A stretch of 9,286 bases of DNA from Planctomycetota bacterium. GTDB taxonomy: Bacteria; Planctomycetota; PUPC01; JACPCR01. The notes under the pieces were generated by a model. It had not been told where the DNA came from. It did not search any database and saw only the letters and a program-made list of their open reading frames with translations. Within the stretch, counting starts at the first letter, position 1. Each line of letters opens with the position of its first letter. The stretch spans positions 1-9,286 of the forward strand of contig JASLXP010001000.1 in the NCBI GenBank assembly GCA_030740295.1. Reading direction: 5' to 3'. Shown piece by piece: positions 1 to 5,999 of the stretch. Position numbers and translations under genes: made by a program.

Positions 1-30
1 CGAGGGAAGCCGACGGATTGAATTGGAGCA

Positions 31-107
31 GGATTCTGGATTCTGGATTCTGGATTCTGGATTCTGGATTCTGGATTCTGGATTCTGGATTCTGGATTCT
101 GGATTCA
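31..107. repeat. GGATTCT heptamer tandem array
   Basis: Ten perfect head-to-tail copies of GGATTCT run from 31 to 100, and an eleventh at 101-107 changes its last base (GGATTCA). That last unit leads into the mixed repeat that follows. Because 7 is not a multiple of 3, all forward frames stay open and give spurious low-complexity peptides rich in DSGFWIL. No flanking gene, inverted terminal repeat or conserved repeat/spacer pattern suggests CRISPR or a mobile element. This is a simple-sequence repeat that could change copy number by replication slippage. Confidence 0.97.
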
Positions 108-217
108 GAGGATTCAGGGATTCAGAGGATTCAGGGATTCAGGGATTCAGAGGATTCAGGGATTCAGGGATTCAGAGGATTCAGAGGATTCAGAGGATTC
201 AGAGGATTATGGATTCA
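108..217. repeat. Mixed 8/9-base GGGATTCA / GAGGATTCA repeat array
   Basis: Continuing from the heptamers, thirteen units alternate between GGGATTCA (8 bases) and GAGGATTCA (9 bases). The last two units are variants: GAGGATTA at 202-209 and TGGATTCA at 210-217. All units share the GGATTCA core with the preceding heptamer array, so the two blocks probably have one origin. The irregular mix of unit lengths suggests repeated slippage plus short insertions of G or GA. No coding role is supported. Confidence 0.93.
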
Positions 218-232
218 GATTGCTCAGGGATT

Positions 233-376
233 CATTCCAGCACCCCAACACTCCATCACTCCAATATTCCACCACTCCATCATTCCAGCATTCCATCACT
301 CCATCCTTCCACCATTCCATCACTCCACCATTCCAACCTTCCATCTTTCCAGCATCCCAACCCTCCATCATTCCGA
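233..376 (+). repeat. Degenerate octamer array (CAYTCCAY), 18 in-register units
   Basis: Reading in steps of eight from 233, every unit fits a degenerate CAYTCCAY pattern (CATTCCAG, CACTCCAT, CACTCCAA, TATTCCAC, CCTTCCAC, CATTCCGA and so on) with no slip of register over 144 bases. Positions 4-7 (mostly TCCA) are the most constant, while positions 3 and 8 vary freely. Translated, it gives HHSITPSFHHS-like peptides in several frames, which are artefacts. A short copy on the opposite strand lies at 9082-9113. Confidence 0.95.
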
Positions 377-494
377 CTACCTTTTGGGTGCATGGGATGA
401 AAAAATGGAAAGAGTGATTACATTTGTGTAATTCAAACCAAATTCAGTTGACTACTATCTGAATCCATCAAGCGAGAAAGGCCTCAGCCCCATC

Positions 495-1781
495 ATGTCA
501 AGACTGTCAATGCTCTTCTGTGTGCTGTCACTGTTCTCTTCGACGTTCGCGTGCAACGTCCCCGTTTTCCGCTATGCGCTGGAACGCTGGTCCCCCGATC
601 CTTATCCGGCCTTCCTTTTCTACAAGGGGGAGCTGGGCGCAAAAGAAAAAGAAACAATCGAGTGGGTGAACACCGCGGACGGCGTCGATGCACCCATTCG
701 CAATCTTTACATCGAGCCGCTCGATCTCGACAAACTCGACGATGAGACTCTGTTGAAGATTTACAAAGAGCAGAAGAGCGAGCAGTTGCCCCTGCTTGTA
801 GTGATGTACCCTCCACAGAGCCGGATTCAGAAGCCCCTGTGGTCGGGCGCGCTCAGCAAAGAAGCTATCGGGAAAGTTGCTGATTCGCCGGCACGGCGTG
901 ATGTAGTGCGTCGCATTCTCAAAGGCATATCCGCAGTCTGGGTTCTCATCGAATGCGGTGACAAGAAGAAGGACGATGCTGCGGAAAAGAAGTTGGAGAA
1001 AGAATTTGTCGCGCTGAAGAAAGTGCTCAAGTTGCCCGCGCAGAATGAACTGGATTTTGCGGACGGTCCGGGCGCGGGCCCGGAGGACAGTTCCGAGATT
1101 CCGCTGAAGCTGGATTTCTCCATCGTCCGGATCTCACGCAAAGATCCCAAGGAGGCCATCTTCATTGATATGCTGATGAAAACCGAAGATGACCTCTTCG
1201 AACACGTTGCCAAACCGATGGCGTTTCCCATTTTTGGACGCGGACGCGCGCTCTATGCTTACATCGGCAAGGGCATTAATTCCGATACGGTTGCCGACGC
1301 GTGCGCCTTCCTAACCGGCGCGTGTTCCTGTCAGATTAAGGAACAGAACCCCGGCACGGATCTTCTGCTCTCGGTCGATTGGGATAACGTGGTTTCCGGT
1401 TCAGTGGTCGTTGACAAAGCCCTTCCGCCCCTCAGTGGCGCAGGAGACCTGATCATAAAACAGGCAAGCCCGGATCAGGAAACGCCAAGGGCTGGATCCG
1501 TTTCAGAAAGAGCCGTTCAAGAGGAGGCAATCCCCAGAGAGCCCTTCAGCCAGGGATCAGGCACTGAAGGAGGGGGCCCGATGATCGTCGACCCCGTGCC
1601 CGTTCCTGAAGACAAGTCGCTGCCTGATGAATCGCTGCTTGATGAAGCGCCGATGGACGAAGAGAAAGCAGACGACTCGGTCAAACGGGAACCGCAATCC
1701 CCCCTTGCCAGAAACCTGGTCATCGCCATCGGTGTTCTGCTTGGCTTCATGATGCTCGGCACTTTGCTGGTGAATAAGTAG
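495..1781 (+). CDS. Exported, C-terminally membrane-anchored protein of unknown function
   Basis: This 428-residue protein starts with a hydrophobic export signal (residues 1-19) ending in STFA before Cys20, so either signal peptidase I cleavage or, less convincingly, lipidation at Cys20 is possible. The segment CNVPVFRYALERW (20-32) is followed by two mixed alpha/beta blocks that look thioredoxin-like in places (for example LPLLVVMYP), but there is no CxxC pair there. A conserved-looking stretch AFPIFGRGRALYAYIGKG precedes Cys270, Cys277 and Cys279 (CSC motif). Residues about 320-405 are a disordered acidic and proline-rich linker. A single transmembrane helix (about 408-426) ends the chain with only NK after it. 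The topology is therefore an extracytoplasmic domain anchored by a C-terminal helix. I associate this family with planctomycete-like genomes from memory, with no assigned function. ATG 495 is preceded by a weak GAGAAAGG at a long distance. The sirtuin follows after 3 bases, suggesting co-transcription. Confidence 0.88.
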   Translation: MSRLSMLFCVLSLFSSTFACNVPVFRYALERWSPDPYPAFLFYKGELGAKEKETIEWVNTADGVDAPIRNLYIEPLDLDKLDDETLLKIYKEQKSEQLPLLVVMYPPQSRIQKPLWSGALSKEAIGKVADSPARRDVVRRILKGISAVWVLIECGDKKKDDAAEKKLEKEFVALKKVLKLPAQNELDFADGPGAGPEDSSEIPLKLDFSIVRISRKDPKEAIFIDMLMKTEDDLFEHVAKPMAFPIFGRGRALYAYIGKGINSDTVADACAFLTGACSCQIKEQNPGTDLLLSVDWDNVVSGSVVVDKALPPLSGAGDLIIKQASPDQETPRAGSVSERAVQEEAIPREPFSQGSGTEGGGPMIVDPVPVPEDKSLPDESLLDEAPMDEEKADDSVKREPQSPLARNLVIAIGVLLGFMMLGTLLVNK

Positions 1782-1784
1782 AGC

Positions 1785-2543
1785 ATGTCTCCCGCAGAGG
1801 AACAGTCCCGGCAACTGGCCGATGTATTCAGGGCCACCGACAGGATTGTCATTTTCACCGGCGCGGGAATCAGCACTGAAAGCGGCATTCCTGACTTCCG
1901 CAGCCCGGGCGGTGTCTGGACAAAATACAAGCCGGTCATGTTCCAGGAGTTCCTCGATTCCGAGGATGCGCGCAAACGTTACTGGGTCTACAAAAAGGAA
2001 GGCTTTCCCGATTTTGCAGCGGCCGCACCCAACGCCGGCCACCAGGCGATCGTCGAACTGGAGAAGCGCGGCAAACTGCAGGCGCTCATTACTCAGAATA
2101 TCGACGGCCTTCACGAGGCCGCGGGCAGTTCGACAGACCTCATCTTCGAGCTCCACGGCACCGAACGCTGGGTGGACTGTCTCGAATGTGGCAGGCGATA
2201 CGCGAGAGCGGAAGTTCAGGAATGGCTGGAGGCTGGCACCGAGGTACCCCGCTGCGAATCGTGCAAAGGCATCATGAAGCCGGCGACGATTTCCTTTGGC
2301 CAACACCTGCCGGAAGATGTACTGACAGATGCGGTGGTCAACAGTGAGAGCTGCGAAGCATTCCTGGTGATTGGCTCTTCATTACAGGTGCAGCCCGCGG
2401 CGAACTTGTGCGCCATTGCCAAAGAATCGGGCGCGTGGATTGGGATTCTCAATCGTGACGAGACGCCGTATGACTCGCTGGCGGATTGGCGGTCGGGTGA
2501 CTCGGCAGGGGAGATTCTTTCGATGATGATTGAGTTGCTCTGA
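1785..2543 (+). CDS. cobB: Sir2-family NAD-dependent protein deacylase (sirtuin)
   Basis: This 252-residue protein has every hallmark of a cytoplasmic sirtuin, which removes acyl groups from lysine while cleaving NAD+ to nicotinamide and O-acyl-ADP-ribose. Visible motifs are GAGIS (26-30) and GIPDFR (34-39) for NAD binding, TQNIDGLH (103-110), catalytic His124 in FELHG, a structural zinc site Cys132/Cys135 and Cys157/Cys160, FGQ (171-173), GSSL (197-200) and NRD (223-225). The length is normal for a single-domain bacterial sirtuin. The Tyr/Arg pair that marks SIRT5-like desuccinylases is not evident, so plain deacetylase or other deacylase activity remains open. ATG 1785 lies 3 bases after the upstream stop and lacks a clear Shine-Dalgarno sequence, which fits translational coupling. 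The last 95 bases overlap the convergent kinase gene. Confidence 0.96.
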   Translation: MSPAEEQSRQLADVFRATDRIVIFTGAGISTESGIPDFRSPGGVWTKYKPVMFQEFLDSEDARKRYWVYKKEGFPDFAAAAPNAGHQAIVELEKRGKLQALITQNIDGLHEAAGSSTDLIFELHGTERWVDCLECGRRYARAEVQEWLEAGTEVPRCESCKGIMKPATISFGQHLPEDVLTDAVVNSESCEAFLVIGSSLQVQPAANLCAIAKESGAWIGILNRDETPYDSLADWRSGDSAGEILSMMIELL

Positions 2544-3045
2544 GAAGCATCTCCGCACGTTCCTCAACGCTTGCAGCAGGGATCTTTACGAGTTCGTAAC
2601 CGAGCTCCGTATAAGTCTCTTCGATGAATCGATGCATCTCTCTGGCGATATTCTCGTCCTCGTATCGGACAGAATCTTTCTGGTAATCTCCTATCGGCTC
2701 GAGGAGGAAGGCCTTGCGATATCGTCCTCGCGCATGGTCCAGAAGCTCTGTCAGTGGTTCGTATCCGCCCTCCTTCAGATAGGCGATGCCGTCCGGTATG
2801 CCGCGATCGAGGAAGGCGACTTTTCCCTTCGCAGCCTCTTCTCTTTCCAGTTGTCTCGTCAGCACCAGGAGCTGGAATCCAGGCCGATCGAGCCAGGGCA
2901 GTTTGTCTGAACCGAGCCGCTTCTGTTCCTCAATCACGTCTCGGGCAGACTCGCGAATGGTGGTATGTCCATTGGCGGCCAGATGCTCGATGAGCGTGGT
3001 TTTGCCGACTGCCGGGCCGCCGGTGAGCACATAGAATTCATTCAT
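2449..3045 (-). CDS. AAA_28 / NadR-like P-loop nucleotide kinase or ATPase
   Basis: This 198-residue protein opens with a Walker A loop GGPAVGKTT (residues 9-17). An LDRG motif (79-82), as in thymidylate-kinase-like folds, follows, then a region rich in charged helices containing VRYEDENIAREMHRFIEETYTELGY-type sequence at about 126-150, typical of the AAA_28 family found alone and in NadR nicotinamide-riboside kinase domains. The substrate cannot be told from sequence; a small-molecule kinase is the usual expectation. The recognisable domain ends near residue 170. Residues 168-198 (rich in Ser, Pro and His) are read antisense to the end of the sirtuin gene and look like run-on sequence. ATG 3045 overlaps the end of the upstream glycosyltransferase gene by 8 bases and has a strong AAGGAGG 9 bases before it, so the two are co-transcribed. 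Confidence 0.9.
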   Translation of the reverse strand: MNEFYVLTGGPAVGKTTLIEHLAANGHTTIRESARDVIEEQKRLGSDKLPWLDRPGFQLLVLTRQLEREEAAKGKVAFLDRGIPDGIAYLKEGGYEPLTELLDHARGRYRKAFLLEPIGDYQKDSVRYEDENIAREMHRFIEETYTELGYELVKIPAASVEERAEMLLRATQSSSKESPLPSHPTANPPASHTASRHD

Positions 3046-4354
3046 CGGCGGTCGCCTCCTTGAAAAGCATCACAGCGGCACCGGCGAGAAGCGCGGTTCG
3101 AGCCAGCACCACGCCCAGCAGGAGATTGTTCTTCAATGATTCCGATTGCACATCAAAGAGCCAGATCGGCATCTCCAGGTAATTGACGATCAGCAGAGCC
3201 GCGGCTGCCAATACACCGCGCCAATCGGGGAAACCGATCAGCAATACAGCCACAGGCAAGACCACAAACTGCGGGCTCCAACCCTTTGAATAGATCAGGA
3301 AGATACAGATCAGGCATCCGCAATACTGAACAAACCCGTGCGGCCGTTCCAGCAAACGCAGCTTCATCCAGGTGAACGCGACCAAACCGATCACCAGCAA
3401 CCCGATCCCGCTGTAAACCGTTCCAAGTGTTGTCTTCGGATAGAGCGAAAGGTCCGGACTGAAGCGTCCGGCGGCCCGGAAATACTGAGCAGGATTAAGA
3501 CCCTTTCCCCTGTCCCTGATCCTGTTGATGGACTCCCAGATCCGTGGATGGACTTCAATACCCGTCTCACCGCTCGGCACAGGCCCCAGAAATCCGAACA
3601 GATGCTGGCCTTCCATCAATGCCCACACAGTCTCCCACGGTTGCCGCACACTGTTGGCCCGGATCGGCATGGCAGCGTAATCCGCGCGGATGAAAAAGAA
3701 CGAACCCCAGAACAGCAGGACAGGCAGCAGGCCACCGGCCGCGAAACGGATCATCGAAACCTTGTCCCACTTAAACCGCGTGACCGCGGGAACAAGAGCG
3801 ATCGGCATCACTTTCGTAACGATGCCAAGCCCAAGCGCAATGCCCGACAGCAGCCTACGGTCGCGCAGAAAAAGCTCCATACACAGTAGAATGAAGAACA
3901 ACGTAATGCTGTCAAAGAAGCCTGCATCCGCCTGATTCAGCACGAATGAGAGGACGAAGGCCCCGCACGCGAGCAGGCCGTTCTTCGCGTTCACGCTCCT
4001 TCGCACCAACAGAAAAATGAGCATTGCATTGGCCCCGTCGAACAGAGCAACAATGCTCTGAAGCACGACACAGTAGCTGCGGAAGTGCGCCGGGGTCTCA
4101 ACGCTGCATAAAAGGCCGCACAGTTTGTACACGGCCACCGAAAGCCAGGGAAACAGCGGCGGGTATTCCATCCAGTAATGCACGAACGGATAGAAGCCAA
4201 AATCCGACAGCGCCGCGAAGGGATAATGAAAGCTGGCGAATTCCGAATACCGCGGCGGGAAGAAGATGGCAGCAACGATGCGAACCGCGGCAAATGCTGC
4301 CAGCACGATGGCAAGTTGCCGTGGCCGTTGGAATCGTTGCAGGAGAGGTTTCAC
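3038..4354 (-). CDS. Multi-spanning GT-C type glycosyltransferase (GT87/DUF2029-like)
   Basis: This 438-residue integral membrane protein has roughly 11-12 hydrophobic helices (for example 13-32, 98-118, 147-163, 170-190, 205-223, 313-330, 345-356, 362-375, 378-392 and 410-430). Features that recall polyprenyl-phosphate-sugar-dependent GT-C enzymes are WMEYPPL (61-67) in the first periplasmic loop, TKVMP (180-184) and SKGWSPQF (356-363) in a late loop. The WSPQ motif is characteristic of GT87/DUF2029-type mannosyl- and arabinosyltransferase relatives. It would transfer a sugar from a lipid-linked donor on the outer face of the cytoplasmic membrane; donor and acceptor are unknown. The start is GTG 4354: reading upstream in frame to the first stop (near 4440) there is no other ATG, GTG or TTG, and the next Met is residue 62, inside the YPP motif. 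The kinase gene follows with an 8-base overlap. Confidence 0.85.
   Translation of the reverse strand: MKPLLQRFQRPRQLAIVLAAFAAVRIVAAIFFPPRYSEFASFHYPFAALSDFGFYPFVHYWMEYPPLFPWLSVAVYKLCGLLCSVETPAHFRSYCVVLQSIVALFDGANAMLIFLLVRRSVNAKNGLLACGAFVLSFVLNQADAGFFDSITLFFILLCMELFLRDRRLLSGIALGLGIVTKVMPIALVPAVTRFKWDKVSMIRFAAGGLLPVLLFWGSFFFIRADYAAMPIRANSVRQPWETVWALMEGQHLFGFLGPVPSGETGIEVHPRIWESINRIRDRGKGLNPAQYFRAAGRFSPDLSLYPKTTLGTVYSGIGLLVIGLVAFTWMKLRLLERPHGFVQYCGCLICIFLIYSKGWSPQFVVLPVAVLLIGFPDWRGVLAAAALLIVNYLEMPIWLFDVQSESLKNNLLLGVVLARTALLAGAAVMLFKEATADE
3055..3061 (-). promoter_or_regulatory. Strong Shine-Dalgarno AAGGAGG for the kinase gene
   Basis: On the minus strand AAGGAGG lies 9 bases before ATG 3045, inside the last codons of the glycosyltransferase gene. 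It fixes the start of the kinase and shows that ribosomes initiate there independently despite the 8-base overlap. Confidence 0.85.
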
Positions 4355-4626
4355 GGTTAGCCCGCAGGTGGAAGAAATACAGTTGCCTATTTTGAGCGTG
4401 ATCCTCGTTTGGATGCCACCCGGTGGACAGGCTCAGAGTTGTTGAAACCTGTGGCATTTATGCCGCGTCCGTTTTCATCCGTGTCCCTCTTCATCCGTGG
4501 CCCTCTTCATCCGTGGCCTCTTCATCCGCAAGATCCGCCTGAAGGAACCCAGTCGTTACTATCGACTTCACTCCTGATCACTTTCATCGGGCCCCGGCTG
4601 GTAACCCGGTTTTCTTTCGAGGCCGG
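4355..4626. other. Intergenic region between two minus-strand genes
   Basis: This 272-base gap separates the phosphodiesterase stop from the glycosyltransferase GTG start. It should contain the end of one transcript and the promoter of the next, but I see no confident -35/-10 pair and no GC stem followed by a T run. Its only clear structure is the 16-base tandem repeat at 4472-4531. No convincing gene is present. Confidence 0.6.
4472..4531 (+). repeat. 16-base tandem repeat with TTCATCCGTG core
   Basis: TTCATCCGTG occurs at 4474-4483, 4490-4499 and 4506-4515, and a variant TTCATCCGCA at 4521-4530. The spacing is 16, 16 and 15 bases, and the units are joined by (T)CCCTC or GGCC(C)TC linkers. 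It lies in the non-coding gap between two minus-strand genes and is a repeat family distinct from those at either end of the window. Confidence 0.9.
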
Positions 4627-5481
4627 TCAATCGAGCCCCTTGTACCGGTAGTGTTTTCGCTGCTCCGGTTTCAGATAGTGATCCCAGTGTTTCTCCGCGG
4701 GAGCGGGCCAGGCGACCTGTTTCATTTCGAGCGGATGGTTGGTGCAGATGCCGTCGGCTCCATCCGCTTTGTAGCGCTGCCACTGTCTGGCATCGTTTAC
4801 GATAGTGAAGAAGACCTGTCTGCCGGCCCCATGAATCTCATCGATTACGGCCTTCGATTTCGGGCCCGTCCAGATGACGTCGATGTAATCGAGTTTGAGC
4901 GCGCTTCGGATGTCCTCAATCTTATGGGCGGACGCCGCACATCGGATTCGAGGCTCGAGTTTCTTGAACGCCTGTGCGTGCTGCAGTGACATGTCGAACA
5001 GAAAAGACTGTTCGAGCATCTTGTGCTTTCTGACAGCCTCGACAATGCCATTGATGATGACCTGATTCACCGGCTTGAGATTGATGCCGATGACCGTGGG
5101 CCGGCGTTCGTGTTTTTTGATGAATGCCAGGGCTTCGTCGAAGGTTGGAATTCGCTCGCCGGCAAAATCGGGATGAAACCACGAGCCCGCATCCAACTTC
5201 TTGAGTTGCTGCAAGGTCAACTGATCGACGCGGCCTTTGCCGCTCGTGGTCCTGTCGACCGTTGCGTCATGAATCACGACAAGCTGATTGTCTTTGGTGG
5301 CGTAGACATCGAGCTCGATATCCACCCCGCACCGCACGCACAGTTCGAACGCAGCCAGCGTGTTTTCCGGCGCATGCATCAGCGCCCCGCGATGGCCGAG
5401 GATGGCGGGACGAGCATTCTTCGTTTCGGTCATAGCGGGCGACACACAGAGGAGACATGAAATCAACAGCAGAAATCGCAT
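4627..5481 (-). CDS. Secreted glycerophosphodiester phosphodiesterase (GDPD family)
   Basis: This 284-residue protein belongs to the GDPD family, which hydrolyses glycerophosphodiesters such as deacylated phospholipids to sn-glycerol-3-phosphate and an alcohol. Residues 1-19 form a signal peptide, so it acts outside the cytoplasm. TIM-barrel motifs are in order: GHRG (29-32), PENT (38-41), ELD with metal ligands Glu56 and Asp58, HD (71-72) holding the second catalytic His, DQLTLQQLKKLDAG (86-99) and a late TNHP (247-250) where many members have a TD.P motif. The segment that usually supplies another metal-binding Glu (E-x-K) reads NLK at 134-136, so Asn replaces Glu. The C-terminal extension of about 30 residues (WPAPAEKHWDHY onward) is basic and of unknown role. 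ATG 5479-5481 has only a weak ribosome binding site. The gene stands alone, with hairpin-rich leader DNA upstream. Confidence 0.93.
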   Translation of the reverse strand: MRFLLLISCLLCVSPAMTETKNARPAILGHRGALMHAPENTLAAFELCVRCGVDIELDVYATKDNQLVVIHDATVDRTTSGKGRVDQLTLQQLKKLDAGSWFHPDFAGERIPTFDEALAFIKKHERRPTVIGINLKPVNQVIINGIVEAVRKHKMLEQSFLFDMSLQHAQAFKKLEPRIRCAASAHKIEDIRSALKLDYIDVIWTGPKSKAVIDEIHGAGRQVFFTIVNDARQWQRYKADGADGICTNHPLEMKQVAWPAPAEKHWDHYLKPEQRKHYRYKGLD

Positions 5482-5518
5482 GAGTAGTGTGGAGCTCTGA
5501 GTTTCGGGGAGGAACTAT

Positions 5519-5544
5519 TGTCCAAAGATTTCTGTTCTTGGACA
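5519..5544 (-). promoter_or_regulatory. Inverted repeat TGTCCAA/TTGGACA in the phosphodiesterase leader
   Basis: TGTCCAA at 5519-5525 and TTGGACA at 5538-5544 are perfectly complementary with a 12-base loop. They sit 38-63 bases upstream of the phosphodiesterase start codon. It could be an operator for a dimeric regulator or an RNA hairpin in the leader. Its outer arm shares bases 5542-5544 with the next inverted repeat, so the two cannot form as RNA at the same time. Confidence 0.4.
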
Positions 5545-5556
5545 CCGCGACGGTGT
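5542..5556 (-). promoter_or_regulatory. Short hairpin ACACCG-CGA-CGGTGT
   Basis: ACACCG (5542-5547), loop CGA, and CGGTGT (5551-5556) form a perfect 6 base pair stem with a tight 3-base loop. It overlaps the inverted repeat at 5519-5544 and is an alternative to it. There is no T run, so it is not a classic terminator on either strand. Confidence 0.4.
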
Positions 5557-5598
5557 GGAGGCGTGGCGACGGGCTGCTGGCAGATTCTTCCACAAAAC

Positions 5599-5609
5599 GC
5601 CCATTGGGC
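5599..5609. other. Palindrome GCCCATTGGGC
   Basis: An 11-base near-perfect palindrome (GCCCA-T-TGGGC) is flanked by AAAAC on the left and TTTCT on the right. As RNA it would form a 4 base pair GCCC/GGGC stem followed by a short T-rich stretch on the plus strand, too weak to call a terminator. It may be a protein binding site. Confidence 0.35.
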
Positions 5610-5987
5610 TTTCTGTGAGAATTCCTTAATCCAAAGAAAAAGACTCTTTACGAAAGAACCTGGAATCCTGTCGCTACAAATCTTATTGGAGAGCTGCAGA
5701 AATATGGATTGGCACATGGTTACACAAGTACGTAATCCATGACATAGATCGGTCAGCAGGTTCATATGCCTGACTTTCCGACTGGCAGGACGGTCGCGCC
5801 TGCGAAATCTCAGATCAGGCAAATTCACCTGTTTCAGGCCGTTTTGATGTATTTCGTGAGATCAGAAACTTGTGCGGCACGGCGGTTGCCATAAGCCAAT
5901 GAATCCGAGGGCCAGGATTCGCAGCGGGACTCTCCTGAATCGGAATTCTGGGCTGGAGACTCCGATACGCGTTCACACCGAGCCACC

Positions 5988-5994
5988 GAGGGAG
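5988..5994 (+). promoter_or_regulatory. Ribosome binding site GAGGGAG of the first pseudopilin
   Basis: The purine-rich GAGGGAG ends 5 bases before ATG 6000 and supports this start, which also places the AFTLID cleavage motif near the N-terminus as expected for a pseudopilin. Confidence 0.75.
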
Positions 5995-5999
5995 AGACC

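Larger units (their letters stand above)
5482..5999. other. 518-base divergent intergenic region
   Basis: This region lies between the divergently oriented phosphodiesterase and first pseudopilin genes and must hold promoters for both. I could not pick a convincing sigma-70-like pair. Short open frames exist on both strands (about 5518-5742 forward and 5463-5828 reverse), but they lack a good ribosome binding site and recognisable protein content, and the reverse one runs past the phosphodiesterase start. The part from 5519 to 5609 contains three inverted repeats (listed separately). The rest (about 5610-5985) has only weak 4-5 base pair hairpins. Confidence 0.6.

Noticed and set aside
31..376. 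Possible CRISPR array
   Set aside because: Units are only 7-9 bases long with no unique spacers of constant length, and no cas genes are nearby.
18..431. Three overlapping forward open frames of 65-137 codons
   Set aside because: They are produced by the 7-, 8- and 9-base repeats, which lack stop codons in all forward frames. The predicted peptides are pure low complexity (DSGFWIL, HHSIIP) and no ribosome binding site or conserved start is seen.
442..464. Inverted repeat ATTCAG ... CTGAAT with a TTGACT element upstream of the exported-protein gene
   Set aside because: The stem is only 6 base pairs with an 11-base loop, and no -10 element lies at a proper distance from TTGACT, so neither an operator nor a promoter is supported.
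1557..2306. Long minus-strand open frame of 249 codons
   Set aside because: It lies antisense across the end of the exported-protein gene and most of the sirtuin gene. The protein matches no family I know, whereas the plus-strand sirtuin motifs are unmistakable.
4585..4632. Possible rho-independent terminator after the phosphodiesterase gene
   Set aside because: CCGGC and GCCGG arms exist but are 20 or more bases apart and no T run follows on the minus strand.
5023..5460. Plus-strand open frame of 145 codons
   Set aside because: It mirrors the phosphodiesterase gene, whose catalytic motifs are clear on the minus strand.
5463..5828. Minus-strand open frame of 121 codons in the divergent gap
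   Set aside because: It begins at GTG without a good ribosome binding site, has no recognisable domain and runs past the phosphodiesterase start codon. It may be part of a dispersed non-coding element, but this cannot be shown here.
5870..5895. TTGTGC ... CATAAG as promoter of the pseudopilin cluster
   Set aside because: The spacing is only 14 bases and both boxes match the consensus poorly.
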